A stretch of 24,759 nucleotides of DNA from Methanobacterium sp. (GCA_003158115.1 PMGM01000044.1:1013-25771), one strand, 5' to 3'. Shown: positions 7,512 to 18,347, counted from the stretch's first letter. Notes: a model not told the origin generated them from the sequence alone. Program-made: numbers and translations.

Positions 7512-8081
7512 ATGTTTGAAAAACTCAAGATCAGCTTAATTAACGCACCTATAATAAAAAAAGGTGAATATAACTATTTCGTTCATCCGATTACTGATGG
7601 TATCCCTTTAGTTGAACCTTCAATACTTGAAGAAGTCGCAGATGGAATTTCAAAATTTGGAAACATGGATGTGGATAAAATAGTATGTGTTGAATCAATG
7701 GGAATACACATAGCAACCGCATTGTCTATAAAAACTGGAATACCATTTGTAGTAGTTAGAAAACGTGCTTATGGGTTAGAGGGAGAAGTTGCAGTCCATC
7801 AAATTACTGGATACAGTCATGGTGAGCTTTATATTAACGGTTTACAGAAAGGTGATAAAATTATCCTAGTAGACGATGTTGTTAGTACTGGAGGCACTAT
7901 GATAGCAGTTTTAAATGCTCTAAAAAAGATGGGAGTAGAAGTTGTAGACGTGATGGCTGTTGTAGAGAAGGGAACTGGAAAAGAGATAGTAAAAAGAGAA
8001 ACGGGATTCACAGTTAAAAGTTTGATATTGGTAAATGTTGTAAATGGAAGGGTTGAAATAGAAGGAAGTGTTGCAGAATAA
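7512..8081 (+). CDS. hpt: Hypoxanthine/guanine phosphoribosyltransferase
   Basis: Purine salvage: transfers ribose-5-phosphate from PRPP to hypoxanthine or guanine. The 189-aa protein has the PRPP-binding motif [12 protein letters not shown] (118-129), the upstream [13 protein letters not shown] loop (60-72) and VVVRKRAYG (80-88) typical of the archaeal Hpt branch, which resembles adenine phosphoribosyltransferases in length and layout. Purine preference cannot be read with certainty from sequence, but methanobacterial proteins of this type are annotated as Hpt. GGTGAT precedes the ATG. First gene of the plus-strand block; a T9 run follows 39 bases after its stop. Confidence 0.9.
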   Translation: MFEKLKISLINAPIIKKGEYNYFVHPITDGIPLVEPSILEEVADGISKFGNMDVDKIVCVESMGIHIATALSIKTGIPFVVVRKRAYGLEGEVAVHQITGYSHGELYINGLQKGDKIILVDDVVSTGGTMIAVLNALKKMGVEVVDVMAVVEKGTGKEIVKRETGFTVKSLILVNVVNGRVEIEGSVAE

Positions 8082-8120
8082 TTTTTGGATATGCCCGGGT
8101 ATAATAAATTAAAAATTAAA

Positions 8121-8129
8121 TTTTTTTTT
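8121..8129 (+). terminator. T9 tract between hpt and dph2
   Basis: Nine T residues follow an AT-rich stretch and end two bases before the GGTGAT site of dph2. By composition it is a terminator-like tract for hpt, but its position leaves no room for a dph2 promoter after it. A TATA-like TATAATAA lies before it at about 8099-8106 and would start transcripts near 8130. Confidence 0.35.
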
Positions 8130-8143
8130 ATGGTGATTATGAT

Positions 8144-9136
8144 ATGTCAATGCATGAACTTGAGATTGTTAAGGTAATAGAAAAAATTAAGGATTTAAAT
8201 GCAGAAAAAGTTGGTCTTCAATTTCCTGAGGGTCTTAAAGTTCACGCAACAAAAATTGCCAGACAAATTGAACAAGAAACAGGTGCTCTCGTAATAATCT
8301 CTGCCGATCCTTGTTATGGTGCGTGTGATGTGTCAGACGTGGATATGGTTGATTCTGTTGATGTTTTAGTTCACTTTGGACACAGACCGCTCCCTCTAGA
8401 TTATGTTCTTCCTATTATTTTTGTAGATGCGTATTCTGATATGGATTTGCTTGAATGTGTTAAAAATTCTATGGATATGTTAAAGGGTTATAAAAAAATA
8501 GGACTTGTAACAACTGCTCAACATTTGCATTTGTTGGAAAAAGTTTCAGATTTTCTTGAAAAAAATGGAAAGGAAATTTTAATGGAAGATGGTGCAGGAA
8601 CAATAAAAGGTCAAGTGTTGGGTTGTAACTTTTCATCTATAAAGAATCTTGATGCAGATGCATTTCTTTATGTGGGAAGTGGAAACTTCCATGCATTGGG
8701 TATTAAACTTTTTACAGATAAACCTGTGATAGTGGCAGACCCCTATTTAGGAGATGCAAGGGAGATAGAAGAATTTGCAGACAGGATATTGCGTATACGT
8801 TCTGCAAGAATAGCTAAGGCTATGGATGCTAAGAAATTTGGAATTATAGTATCTTCAAAGAAGGGTCAGTCAAGATTGGAACTTGCAAAGACCATAAAAA
8901 TTATGTTGGAAGATTCTGGAAGGGAAGGATTTATATTACTTCTTGATGATGTATCACCAAATATATTGCTGCCATTCATAGATCTTGATGCTTTTGTAAT
9001 GACTGCATGCCCTCGAATTGCCATTGATGATTCTATAATGTATAAAAAACCATTATTAACTCCTTCAGAACTAGAAATAGCTATTGGAATAAGGAGATGG
9101 GAAGATTATGAAATAGATGAGATTAAGTACTGTTGA
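8144..9136 (+). CDS. dph2: Diphthamide synthase, radical-SAM-like Fe-S enzyme Dph2
   Basis: First step of diphthamide synthesis: transfers the aminocarboxypropyl group of SAM to a histidine of elongation factor 2, using a noncanonical 4Fe-4S cluster. The 330-aa protein shows the three cluster cysteines in their usual places, one per domain: C57 in [10 protein letters not shown]161 in LGCNF and C289 in [10 protein letters not shown]. Archaeal Dph2 works as a homodimer. GGTGAT at 8132-8137 precedes the ATG at 8144; another ATG two codons later is possible. Lies downstream of hpt by 62 bp. Confidence 0.96.
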   Translation: MSMHELEIVKVIEKIKDLNAEKVGLQFPEGLKVHATKIARQIEQETGALVIISADPCYGACDVSDVDMVDSVDVLVHFGHRPLPLDYVLPIIFVDAYSDMDLLECVKNSMDMLKGYKKIGLVTTAQHLHLLEKVSDFLEKNGKEILMEDGAGTIKGQVLGCNFSSIKNLDADAFLYVGSGNFHALGIKLFTDKPVIVADPYLGDAREIEEFADRILRIRSARIAKAMDAKKFGIIVSSKKGQSRLELAKTIKIMLEDSGREGFILLLDDVSPNILLPFIDLDAFVMTACPRIAIDDSIMYKKPLLTPSELEIAIGIRRWEDYEIDEIKYC

Positions 9137-9329
9137 CGAAGTTTAAGAAGTAATAAATATTATGCTATATAAAAATTCAATTCTTGTATAATACTATATA
9201 AACATGAAGCTCAAATAGTAAGTCACTATAATATTATAATAGCATAAAAAATGAATTTGATTTGAATAGAATAAATGTGAATTATAAGTTCATGAATGAT
9301 TAGTACTTATTTTAAGTTGAGGTGAATAT

Positions 9330-9899
9330 ATGAAAACCAAATCTGGAGATTTTGTTTTGCCGGGGGATGCGTTGGGAGTCACTGAGGAGTTTGTTCCGTC
9401 AGAATGGACCTATGAAGATGAAGGTAGGATAAGATCCCTAGTTGCAGGAACAGTAGCTGTAGACAATAAAAATAAAAAGATATCCATAATACCAAAAACA
9501 AGTTCTCCCTCGATGCTTAGAACGGGGATTGTTGTTGTTGGACAGGTATCAGATGTTAGAGGTCAAAGAGCCCTTATCAAACTGGACAGCATTAAGGATA
9601 ATAGTAGGGGTCTTGTAACATCCTTCTCAGGAGGAATACATATTTCACAAGCCCAAAAAGGTTACGTAGCCAAATTAACCGATGAGTTCAGAATAGGGGA
9701 TCTTATCGAGGCAAAGGTGACTAAAATAATAGGCATAGACAATGTTGACCTTACAACTGCCGAAGAGGAACTCGGTGTTTTAAAGGCCATGTGTACCAAA
9801 TGCAGGCACTACATGAAACAAACAAGTAGAAACGAAGTTGAATGCCCAAATTGTGGGAATAAAGAACGAAGAAATCTTTCTTCTAAATATGAGGGATAA
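9330..9899 (+). CDS. csl4: Archaeal exosome RNA-binding subunit Csl4
   Basis: Cap subunit of the 3'-5' RNA-degrading exosome (with Rrp41/Rrp42), which recruits RNA and DnaG. The 189-aa protein has the N-terminal domain beginning [13 protein letters not shown] (5-17), a central S1 fold (about 63-142, [17 protein letters not shown] onward) and a C-terminal zinc ribbon with C155, C158, C172, C175. All domains are intact. GAGGTGAA precedes the ATG. Its TAA is one base before the rpo11 ATG, so it is co-translated with the RNA polymerase subunit gene. A 193-bp gap with TATA-like elements (for example ACTATATAAAC around 9193-9202) separates it from dph2. Confidence 0.95.
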   Translation: MKTKSGDFVLPGDALGVTEEFVPSEWTYEDEGRIRSLVAGTVAVDNKNKKISIIPKTSSPSMLRTGIVVVGQVSDVRGQRALIKLDSIKDNSRGLVTSFSGGIHISQAQKGYVAKLTDEFRIGDLIEAKVTKIIGIDNVDLTTAEEELGVLKAMCTKCRHYMKQTSRNEVECPNCGNKERRNLSSKYEG

Positions 9900-9900
9900 T

Positions 9901-10176
9901 ATGAAGGTTATTAAGGAAACAAAGAAGGAATTTGAGGTAGAAATTACTGGAGAATCTCATTCTCTATGCAATACTTTAAGAAAAACGCTTATGGAAGATG
10001 AAGATGTTGAGGCAGCAGCTTACGTAATTGAACATCCTATTATAGGACAGCCAAAACTATATGTAAAGGGTAAAAATCCTAAAAAATCACTTCAAACAGC
10101 AGCAGAAACTGTAAAATCAAGATCTGAAGAACTTAAGAATCTTATTATCTCTTCTGAAGATGAAACCAAGAAATGA
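9901..10176 (+). CDS. rpo11: DNA-directed RNA polymerase subunit Rpo11 (RpoL)
   Basis: Dimerises with Rpo3 to form the assembly platform of RNA polymerase. The 91-aa protein carries the signature [28 protein letters not shown], with normal length. The frame extends upstream through the end of csl4 without stop, but the ATG at 9901 follows GAGGGAT and matches the family start ([15 protein letters not shown]). The stop TGA at 10174-10176 is formed by the second copy of a 13-bp tandem duplication; see the separate repeat entry. It overlaps the next gene by 17 bp. Confidence 0.95.
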   Translation: MKVIKETKKEFEVEITGESHSLCNTLRKTLMEDEDVEAAAYVIEHPIIGQPKLYVKGKNPKKSLQTAAETVKSRSEELKNLIISSEDETKK

Positions 10177-10768
10177 AACCAAGAAATTCAGGATTATTAA
10201 ACAGGAAATAAGAATTTTAGGGGTTGATGATTCCCCATTTCCTTCCCACACAACCGAAGAAGTTATGTTGGTGGGTACTGTTTTCAGGGCAGGAAATTGG
10301 TTAGATGGTGTTTTAAGTACGTATATCCATGGCGATGGCACAGATGGAACTGAAAAAATAACTGAAATGGTTAAAAATTCAAGGAACCTTGGCCAGCTTG
10401 GAGTTATTATGCTTGATGGCATCACATTTGGAGGTTTCAATCTCGTAAACATACGCGAGATATTTGAATCTACTGGTGTCCCTGTTATTGTAATAATGCG
10501 TAAAATACCCAACTTTGAAGGAATCAAAAAGGCATTGAAAAGATTTGAGGATTGGGAATTAAGATGGGCAAATGTGCTTGAAGCAGGGCAAGTCTACAGG
10601 GTAGACAATTCTGAACCAATATACATCCAGATATATGGAATTGAATTGGAAGATGCAAAGGAGATAGTAAGAATTTCTACCACCAGAAGTGCAATACCCG
10701 AACCTCTCAGGGTAGCGCATATCATAGCAGCAGGAATTATATCTGGCGAATCAAGGGGAAGTGCTTAG
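10160..10768 (+). CDS. DUF99 family protein (endonuclease V-like fold)
   Basis: A 202-aa archaeal DUF99 protein, a family related in fold to endonuclease V; its activity is not known to me. Family blocks are visible: [11 protein letters not shown] (18-28), [16 protein letters not shown] (38-53), [15 protein letters not shown] (79-93), [11 protein letters not shown] (107-117) and [20 protein letters not shown] near the end. The ATG at 10160 lies inside rpo11 and has no clear ribosome site, so translation may be coupled to rpo11 termination. The conserved family core starts about 15 residues later, so a start at a non-ATG codon downstream cannot be excluded. The first codons come from a tandem duplication shared with the rpo11 end. 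Confidence 0.85.
   Translation: MKPRNETKKFRIIKQEIRILGVDDSPFPSHTTEEVMLVGTVFRAGNWLDGVLSTYIHGDGTDGTEKITEMVKNSRNLGQLGVIMLDGITFGGFNLVNIREIFESTGVPVIVIMRKIPNFEGIKKALKRFEDWELRWANVLEAGQVYRVDNSEPIYIQIYGIELEDAKEIVRISTTRSAIPEPLRVAHIIAAGIISGESRGSA
10161..10186 (+). repeat. 13-bp perfect tandem duplication at the rpo11/DUF99 junction
   Basis: TGAAACCAAGAAA occurs twice back to back (10161-10173 and 10174-10186). Because 13 is not a multiple of three, the two copies are read in different frames. In the rpo11 frame the first copy reads Glu-Thr-Lys-Lys and the second begins with the TGA stop. In the DUF99 frame the ATG arises at the edge of the first copy and the second copy reads Glu-Thr-Lys-Lys. With a single copy, rpo11 would run in frame into DUF99. 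Confidence 0.9.
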
Positions 10769-10808
10769 AACTAAATTAAAAACCCGATGTTTTATCAAAG
10801 ACTAGGAA

Positions 10809-11231
10809 GTGTTCTATATTAAAAATCCTCTTTTAACTGTTGATACCGTGATTATACAAAACAGATCTGTTGTACTAGTAATGCGTAAAAATCCTCCTTT
10901 TAAAGGTTCTTGGGCATTACCTGGTGGATTTGTGGAATATGGTGAAACGGTAGAAACAGCTGCCATTAGAGAGATTAAAGAGGAAACAGGCCTTGATATA
11001 GAATTAGATGGTATAGTTGGAGTGTATTCTGATCCTCAGAGGGATCCTAGAGGACATATCATTTCGATATGTTTTTTAGGACATAAAATTGGTGGAGAAC
11101 TAGTTGCAGATACAGATGCCGCAGATGTGCAATGTTTGGAGATTGATGAAATTTCTAAGATTGAATTGGCATTTGATCATCATAAGATTCTCGAAGACGC
11201 ATTTAAACTACTAAATAAAGGTCTAAACTAA
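10809..11231 (+). CDS. Nudix hydrolase, ADP-ribose pyrophosphatase-like
   Basis: The 140-aa single-domain protein has a complete Nudix box from G40 to L62: G-x5-E46-x7-R54-E55-x2-E58-E59-x-G61-L62, so it should bind Mg2+ and hydrolyse a nucleoside diphosphate linked to another group. The SDPQRDPRGH block at 74-83 is common in archaeal proteins annotated as ADP-ribose pyrophosphatase; the true substrate cannot be read from sequence. The GTG at 10809 is the only start that includes the first beta strand (LLTVDTVII); the GGAAG before it is rather close. It lies 40 bp after DUF99. Confidence 0.9.
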   Translation: MFYIKNPLLTVDTVIIQNRSVVLVMRKNPPFKGSWALPGGFVEYGETVETAAIREIKEETGLDIELDGIVGVYSDPQRDPRGHIISICFLGHKIGGELVADTDAADVQCLEIDEISKIELAFDHHKILEDAFKLLNKGLN

Positions 11232-11379
11232 CAATCAGAACTCAGTTTTAATATAAACAATTAATATGCATTGTTTAAAATGTAAACTATTAATAACAAC
11301 ATTGAATTGAAATATAAACTTAATTTAATAACTTTGATCTTACAATGTAATTATCAAATTTATCATGGGGAGGATATGA

Positions 11380-11697
11380 ATGAAATTTTGTCCTAAATGT
11401 GGAACAGTCATGTTTCCTAAAGGTGACTGTTTTGAATGTAAAAATTGTGAATACACAACGAAGATAACAAAGGATGCAGTAAAGGAATATGAAATTTCTG
11501 AAAAGATATCTAACAATGAAAGCATAATTGTTACAAGCGATGAAATTCAAACTTTACCTACAACTACTGTTAGGTGTCCTAAATGTGATAATAAAGAAGC
11601 ATCTTGGTGGCTCATCCAAACTAGGGGTGCAGATGAGTCTGAGACAAGATTTTTCAGGTGTACCAAGTGCTCTTGCACATGGCGTGAATATGATTAA
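11380..11697 (+). CDS. tfs: Transcription factor S (TFS, TFIIS-like cleavage factor)
   Basis: Stimulates RNA cleavage by backtracked RNA polymerase. The 105-aa protein has the N-terminal zinc ribbon (C4, C7, C20, C23), a short linker, and the C-terminal ribbon (C66, C69, C94, C97) with the catalytic acidic pair D85-E86 in [11 protein letters not shown], so it is the active type, not an inhibitory paralog. GGGGAGG precedes the ATG at 11380. Spacing to the preceding Nudix gene is 148 bp, enough for its own promoter. Confidence 0.97.
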   Translation: MKFCPKCGTVMFPKGDCFECKNCEYTTKITKDAVKEYEISEKISNNESIIVTSDEIQTLPTTTVRCPKCDNKEASWWLIQTRGADESETRFFRCTKCSCTWREYD

Positions 11698-11764
11698 TGG
11701 TACTGTTATAAATTAACATTATCGGGGTAATCAGCCTATTTCTTTTCAGGGGGAGTATCAATTG

Positions 11765-12436
11765 ATGGGGGATTCAGAGAAGGATACAAATAACAAACAG
11801 GGGAATTCAGTAAATTCCGAAGATCATAAAGGGAACGCAGATAAACCTCAGAAATATGGAAGTTTAAATATTGAAAATTCAGATGATAACCAATCTGAGA
11901 ATGAAAAAATATCAGAAGCTAAGGATTTTAAAACTACTGAGAGCTCCTCAAAACAAAATACAGAAAATTCTGTTAAGAAGGAAAATAAATCCGATAAAGA
12001 GGATAGTTTTAAGGAACATGAAAATAATGAGGATAGTGCTTACCATTTCCCTGTTAAGTTAGAACATGATTTCATCAAGTTGATAAAAACCAACCGTGAT
12101 AAAATAACAAAGGGTTCTGCTATTATTGTTGGTGGATTTTTAATATTATACGGCTTAGTTTTGGTTTCAGCATCGGTTACAAAGGTGGCGGACAATGTCA
12201 TATTTGGGGAAGATGCAACTGCAGATGCATTTCTAATATTATTAGGTGTCTTAATAATTGTAGCTGCATTTGCACAGAGTATTATGGATAAGACTTCTCT
12301 CAGTAAGATAGGCTCAGAACTGGAAGTTAATGAGGAAAGTTCTAAATCAGATGATAATTCTGAGAAAGTGAAAGAAAATGATAATAAGGTAAGTGACGAT
12401 AATAAGGATAATATACTTGGAGAGAATAAAAGATAA
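11765..12436 (+). CDS. Acidic two-helix membrane protein of unknown function
   Basis: I do not recognise this 223-aa protein. Residues 1-95 are a disordered, Asn/Ser/Glu/Lys/Asp-rich segment without hydrophobic patches. A short conserved-looking linker (HFPVKLEHDFIKLIKTNRDK, 94-113) leads to two hydrophobic helices (about 117-137 and 154-174) separated by an acidic loop, and the last 45 residues are again acidic. Both tails should face the same side. There is no signal peptide. I chose the ATG at 11765 over the TTG three bases upstream because GGGGGAG (about 11750-11755) serves either. It sits between tfs and pcn, with the pcn ribosome site starting a few bases past its stop, so it is probably co-transcribed with pcn. 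Function is open. Confidence 0.8.
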   Translation: MGDSEKDTNNKQGNSVNSEDHKGNADKPQKYGSLNIENSDDNQSENEKISEAKDFKTTESSSKQNTENSVKKENKSDKEDSFKEHENNEDSAYHFPVKLEHDFIKLIKTNRDKITKGSAIIVGGFLILYGLVLVSASVTKVADNVIFGEDATADAFLILLGVLIIVAAFAQSIMDKTSLSKIGSELEVNEESSKSDDNSEKVKENDNKVSDDNKDNILGENKR

Positions 12437-12451
12437 TCAAGGAGGATGAAA

Positions 12452-14136
<1,685 letters not shown>

Positions 14137-14296
14137 ACTATAACTGATAAACAAATTAATACATTAATTGGACTTTTTATAAAGAAGTACAATAACTGCA
14201 TAATAAAAATATTCAGTTTAAATAAGTTTTAAAAAAGAGCATATTAATTATGAAGGTTAATTGCACGACTTATTTTTACATTTAAGAGGTGATCAT

Positions 14297-14575
14297 ATGA
14301 AGATTCCTAAAGAAAGGAGAACTTACTGTCCAAGCTGTAAAAAACATACAATTCACGAAGTATTAGAAGCAAAAAGAAGAAAAGCTAGTGAGCTCAAATG
14401 GGGTCAGAGGCAGTTTAGAAGGATTACAAGTGGATACAGGGGTTACCCAAGACCACTACCATCAAGAAACAAGCCGATCAAAAAACTGGACCTTAGATAC
14501 AAATGTAAGGAATGTGGAAAGTCTCATATAAAGAGATCTTCTTTCAGAGCAGGTAAAGTAGAATTCGTAATGTAG
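14297..14575 (+). CDS. rpl44e: Large-subunit ribosomal protein L44e
   Basis: The 92-aa basic protein has a zinc-ribbon made of CPSC (11-14) and CKEC (74-77), with [19 protein letters not shown] basic core and family end [12 protein letters not shown]. The frame is open further upstream to 14261, but a perfect AGGTGATC site (14287-14294) places the start at the ATG at 14297, matching the family start [14 protein letters not shown]. It lies 160 bp after gins51 and 10 bp before rps27e, the conserved archaeal pair. Confidence 0.97.
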   Translation: MKIPKERRTYCPSCKKHTIHEVLEAKRRKASELKWGQRQFRRITSGYRGYPRPLPSRNKPIKKLDLRYKCKECGKSHIKRSSFRAGKVEFVM

Positions 14576-14585
14576 GTGAGTATTT

Positions 14586-14771
14586 ATGGTAAGTTACAGA
14601 AATAAAAGAAGCAATTTTCTAAAAGTCAAATGTGTGGACTGTGGAAATCAGCAAATAGTATTCGACCATGCTGCATCCAATGTACAGTGCATAATATGTG
14701 GCAAAACCCTTGTAAAACCAAAGGGTGGAAAGTCTGAGATAACTGCTCAGATCGTTGAAGTCATGGACTAA
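14586..14771 (+). CDS. rps27e: Small-subunit ribosomal protein S27e
   Basis: The 61-aa protein is a single zinc ribbon, CVDC (16-19) and CIIC (35-38), with [19 protein letters not shown] and [11 protein letters not shown] as in all S27e proteins. GGTGAG lies seven bases before the ATG. It forms an operon with rpl44e just upstream. Confidence 0.97.
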   Translation: MVSYRNKRSNFLKVKCVDCGNQQIVFDHAASNVQCIICGKTLVKPKGGKSEITAQIVEVMD

Positions 14772-14898
14772 TTAGGTTAAAATTAATAGATTTGCTCAAT
14801 TAGTAAACAACTAATTCTGAGTTAAATCTTTATTCAAAATAATTGAATTTATTATTTAATGATTGATAATATATTCTAAATATATTATAGGTGTTCTA

Positions 14899-15678
14899 AT
14901 GGTAAGAATGAGAAAAGAATGGCCGGATGAAGGGGATCTGGTAGTAGGAACTGTTCACAAAGTTTTGAACTACGGTGCTTTTGGTAGCCTCGAAGAATAT
15001 GATGGTAAAGAAGCATTTATACACATATCTGAGGTTTCATCTGGTTGGGTTAAAAACATAAGGGACTATGTCAGGGAAAATCAAAAAATCGTTGCCAGAG
15101 TTCTTCGTGTAAATCCTAAAAAGGGCCACGTTGATGTTTCACTTAAAAGGATAAGAGAAGACCAGCGTACAAGGAAAATCCAGCAATGGAAAATAGAACA
15201 GAAGGCCGAGAAACTCCTTGAATTTTCTGCAAAAATTCTCGGAAAGGATCTCGATGTGGGTTATGAAGAAGTGGGCTATGGAATTATGGAGGAATTCGGA
15301 GACCTCTATGGTGCATTTGAAATAGGGGCTGAAGAAGGAGCAAAACCTCTCATAGAACGTGGTATGACTGAAGAATGGGCTAATGCAATAACAGAAGTCG
15401 CTAAAAAGAATATTTCCCCTCCGGAAGTTAATATAACTGGATATATTGATCTTAAATCCTATTCTAACAATGGGGTAGATGTAATCAAAAAAGCATTAAG
15501 CGCTATAAATGGTGATGAAATTTCCGTTCAGTGTGTTGGAGCCCCAAGATACAGGTTAATGGTAAAATCTTCAGATTATATCACAGCAGAAACTATTCTT
15601 AAAGAAGCTGCAGATAAAGCCATAGAAGTTGTTTTAGAGGAAGGAGGCGAAGGCACCTTCCAACGAGAACTTGAATGA
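14899..15678 (+). CDS. aif2a: Translation initiation factor aIF2 alpha subunit
   Basis: With the beta and gamma subunits it carries initiator tRNA to the small ribosomal subunit. The 259-aa protein has the N-terminal S1 domain (about 8-85: [29 protein letters not shown]), the helical middle domain (90-170) and the C-terminal alpha/beta domain (175-259). An in-frame TTG lies further upstream, but GGTG at 14890-14893 and the family start [15 protein letters not shown] support the ATG at 14899. Its end overlaps nop10 by four bases (ATGA), so the two are translationally coupled. Confidence 0.97.
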   Translation: MVRMRKEWPDEGDLVVGTVHKVLNYGAFGSLEEYDGKEAFIHISEVSSGWVKNIRDYVRENQKIVARVLRVNPKKGHVDVSLKRIREDQRTRKIQQWKIEQKAEKLLEFSAKILGKDLDVGYEEVGYGIMEEFGDLYGAFEIGAEEGAKPLIERGMTEEWANAITEVAKKNISPPEVNITGYIDLKSYSNNGVDVIKKALSAINGDEISVQCVGAPRYRLMVKSSDYITAETILKEAADKAIEVVLEEGGEGTFQRELE

Positions 15679-15857
15679 AGTTTAAAATGAAAAAATGCAA
15701 GTCCTGTGGGGAGTACACCCTCACCGACAAATGCCCCTGCGGGGGAGAGGTTGGTGTAATCTACCCGCCCAAATATTCTCCTGAGGATAAATACGGTAAA
15801 TATAGGCGTATGCTTAAAAAGCAGCTCTCGCAGAGCGAAAAGGAGTTGGTTAGATGA
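15675..15857 (+). CDS. nop10: H/ACA ribonucleoprotein subunit Nop10
   Basis: Small subunit of the H/ACA guide-RNA pseudouridine synthase, where it binds the catalytic subunit Cbf5. The 60-aa protein has the zinc knuckle C8, C11, C20, C22 followed by [16 protein letters not shown], the segment that runs along Cbf5. It overlaps aif2a by four bases at its start and the PAC2-family gene by four bases at its end. A second ATG four codons in (MKKCKSCG) is also possible as start. Confidence 0.96.
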   Translation: MKFKMKKCKSCGEYTLTDKCPCGGEVGVIYPPKYSPEDKYGKYRRMLKKQLSQSEKELVR

Positions 15858-16627
15858 AAGAGACTTTTATTAAAATCATGGAAGACGTGGTTCTAGAAGA
15901 ACCAATATTCATCGAAGCTCTTCCAGGCATTGGTCATGTAGGTAAATTAGTTGCCGACCATATGATCCACGAGTTGAATGCAGTTAAATTTGCTGAACTT
16001 TACTCACCTGCATTTCCACCACAAGTTTTTGTGGATGAGAACGGTATAATCGAACCCATGAAAAATGAGTTTTATTACCTTAAATCACAAGGGGAAGATA
16101 AACAAGATTATATTATCCTTGTAGGGAATACTCAGGGACTTAGTCCTGAAGGTCAGTATGAGATATGTAGCGCAGTTATTGAATTTGTTGGAAAGCATGG
16201 CGTCAAACAGATCTATACATTAGGTGGTCTTGGAACTGGCCAACCTGTGGATAAACCAAAGGTTTTTGGTGCAGCAACCAATATGGAACTTGCAGAAATG
16301 TTAAAGACACATGATGTAGCTTTAAGAACTGCAGATGGTGGAATTATAGGGGCTTCTGGTCTTATATTAGGGCTTGGAATGTCAAATGGCATGATGGGTG
16401 TATGTTTAATGGGCGAAACTCCAGGGTACTTCATTGATGCTGAAGCATCTAAAGCAGTACTTACAGTACTCCAGAAATTGATAAATGTCGAATTAGATAT
16501 TGCAAAACTTGAAGAACGGGCAGAAGAAACCAGAAAAATGATATCTAAAGCTCAACAGATGGAAAGGGAAATGAGTGAGAGAATGAATATTGTCCAAGGT
16601 GAAGAAGATCTTCGCTACATTGGATAA
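15854..16627 (+). CDS. PAC2-family proteasome assembly chaperone (PbaB-like)
   Basis: Archaeal member of the PAC2 superfamily, ATP-independent chaperones for assembly of 20S proteasome alpha rings. Family blocks: [21 protein letters not shown] (18-38), [12 protein letters not shown] (54-65), [41 protein letters not shown] and [27 protein letters not shown]. The end (about 210-245) is a charged coiled-coil helix. The last residues, RYIG, are not a proper HbYX tail because Tyr is not penultimate. Its ATG overlaps the nop10 stop by four bases, completing the aif2a-nop10-PAC2 unit found in many archaea. Which partner it uses is not visible. Confidence 0.9.
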   Translation: MKETFIKIMEDVVLEEPIFIEALPGIGHVGKLVADHMIHELNAVKFAELYSPAFPPQVFVDENGIIEPMKNEFYYLKSQGEDKQDYIILVGNTQGLSPEGQYEICSAVIEFVGKHGVKQIYTLGGLGTGQPVDKPKVFGAATNMELAEMLKTHDVALRTADGGIIGASGLILGLGMSNGMMGVCLMGETPGYFIDAEASKAVLTVLQKLINVELDIAKLEERAEETRKMISKAQQMEREMSERMNIVQGEEDLRYIG

Positions 16628-16772
16628 TCATTTCCAAACATCTTTCATATTTTTTTATTTCATATTCAATTTTAAATTCTATTTTTTTTAAATACCCAAT
16701 AATATTAACCTATAAATCCTATTTCTAATATGAAGTATAAATTATATTAGAAAATAAATAACGGGTATAAAA

Positions 16773-17981
16773 ATGATAATAAACGCTGATTTACACATAC
16801 ATGGTTGTTATTCAATAGCAACATCTAAAAATATGAAACCGCCGGTTATGGCCCCTCAAGCGAAACTTAAAGGACTTGATCTTGTTGCTACTGGTGATGC
16901 ACTCCATCTCAAATGGCTCAAAATTTTAGAAGAAACCCTTGAAGAATCCTCTGACGGAATTTTTTCTTTAAAAGAAAGTGCTAGGGTTCCTGAAGCAAGT
17001 TCATCAGAAGAGGAATCTAAATTTATTCTAACAACCGAGGTTGAGGATATTAAAAGAGTCCACCATCTTATAATATTCCCTTCAATTGAATCAGCAATGA
17101 AAACACGGGGGCAGATGAAGGGTAATATGGATTCTGATGGACGGCCGCGGGTTAGGATGGATGGATCTCAAATAATAGAGATTGCCCATCAGAATGGTTG
17201 CATAATTGGTCCTGCCCATGCTTTTACTCCATGGACTAGTATTTACAAAGAATATGACAGTATTAAAGACAGTTATGGTCAAATGCCTGATTTTCTGGAA
17301 TTGGGTCTTTCAGCAGATTCTGATATGGCAGATAAGATTGAAGAACTTGAGAACATATCATTTTTAACTAATTCAGATGCACATTCTCCATGGCCTCACA
17401 GATTAGGTAGAGAGTTTAACGAACTTGAAATTAAAAAGTTATCATTTGATGGTGTCAGGGACTCAATTTTAGATAAGAAAATAAAAGCAAATTATGGATT
17501 CGATCCTAGACTTGGAAAATATCATCATACTGCATGTTCAAAATGCTTTACCCAATACTCTATTGAAGAGGCAATTAAGATGAAGATGCGATGTCCATGT
17601 GGAGGTAAAATAAAGAAGGGTGTTGATTACAGGATACATGAGCTTTCCAGTTGGGAAGAACCACATCACCCTATGCATAGGCCACCATATATTCACATAC
17701 TTCCACTTGCAGAGATAATAAGTATCACACATGGGAAGGGGGTTACAACTGTTTTTGTACAGAAGATATGGAAAGAAATGGTTGGACGGTTCAATAATGA
17801 GATCACGGCATTAATACATGCACCAATGGAAGAGGTTACAGAAGTTGATCCCAAGGTAGCTTCAGTTATAAAGGCTTTCCGAAATAAAACCCTTGAAATT
17901 AAGGCAGGTGGTGGAGGTAAGTATGGTGAGATAGTACTGCCTAAAAATAATCTTGAATTAAATCAACAAAAATTTTGTTAA
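16773..17981 (+). CDS. PHP-domain nuclease, endonuclease Q family
   Basis: Belongs to the PHP-domain family that includes Thermococcales endonuclease Q, which cuts 5' of deaminated bases (hypoxanthine, uracil) and starts alternative excision repair. The N-terminal PHP metal site is visible: [10 protein letters not shown] (H8, H10), D42 in TGDALH, E89, H97/H98, H149 in GPAHAF, and D202/H204 in NSDAHS. A zinc finger (C255, C258, C274, C276) follows, then a C-terminal helical domain containing [12 protein letters not shown], matching the order PHP - Zn - helical domain of EndoQ; 402 aa is close to the family length. I see no canonical PIP box at the C-terminus. The ATG at 16773 is preceded by a weak GGGT. 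The gene lies 145 bp after the PAC2 gene, probably with its own promoter. EndoQ activity is inferred by family. Confidence 0.82.
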   Translation: MIINADLHIHGCYSIATSKNMKPPVMAPQAKLKGLDLVATGDALHLKWLKILEETLEESSDGIFSLKESARVPEASSSEEESKFILTTEVEDIKRVHHLIIFPSIESAMKTRGQMKGNMDSDGRPRVRMDGSQIIEIAHQNGCIIGPAHAFTPWTSIYKEYDSIKDSYGQMPDFLELGLSADSDMADKIEELENISFLTNSDAHSPWPHRLGREFNELEIKKLSFDGVRDSILDKKIKANYGFDPRLGKYHHTACSKCFTQYSIEEAIKMKMRCPCGGKIKKGVDYRIHELSSWEEPHHPMHRPPYIHILPLAEIISITHGKGVTTVFVQKIWKEMVGRFNNEITALIHAPMEEVTEVDPKVASVIKAFRNKTLEIKAGGGGKYGEIVLPKNNLELNQQKFC

Positions 17982-18057
17982 AAATTGGTAGGTTGAAATA
18001 AAAAACATTTAATTTATATTGGGTTATAGGAATATGTTCATAGGGTGTGATCTAAAA

Positions 18058-18255
18058 ATGGATCTGAAAACAAGTGTAGGTGTATGTGGAAAGGTACAAG
18101 GTGAACTTGTTATCATTTCCCAAGATGTTGATATGTTCAAAGAGAACCAGGTAGTTGTTTTGGTTGCTGCAAGCGATTTCGAAAACTTTACAGATGAAAT
18201 GAAAACATTAATAAAATTTGTTGAGAGTGCACAAACAGTAATTAAAGAAGATTAA
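18058..18255 (+). CDS. Small soluble protein of unknown function (65 aa)
   Basis: I do not recognise the family. The protein alternates hydrophobic strands (TSVGVCG, GELVIIS, NQVVVLVAAS) with acidic turns and ends in a helix (EMKTLIKFVESAQTVIKED), compatible with a small alpha/beta fold. It has no membrane segment and one cysteine. The frame can be extended to a TTG at 18019, but GGGTGTGATC ends four bases before the ATG at 18058, which decides the start. It follows the EndoQ-like gene by 76 bp on the same strand and may share its transcript. Confidence 0.7.
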   Translation: MDLKTSVGVCGKVQGELVIISQDVDMFKENQVVVLVAASDFENFTDEMKTLIKFVESAQTVIKED

Positions 18256-18347
18256 ATTAATACATTAACTTGCAAAAACATATTAATCATGAGAACTTAT
18301 ATTTTTTATAGTAAATTTATAATTAAAAAAAATTAGGAAGTAAAATC

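Noticed and set aside
9160..9247. Inverted repeat TTATGCTAT / ATAGCATAA in the dph2-csl4 gap
   Set aside because: Nine-base AT-rich arms 70 bases apart are expected by chance in this composition; no other support.
17941..17978. PIP box at the C-terminus of the EndoQ-type protein (ending LNQQKFC)
   Set aside because: The residues do not fit Q-x-x-hydrophobic-x-x-aromatic-aromatic; only a Gln and one Phe are there.
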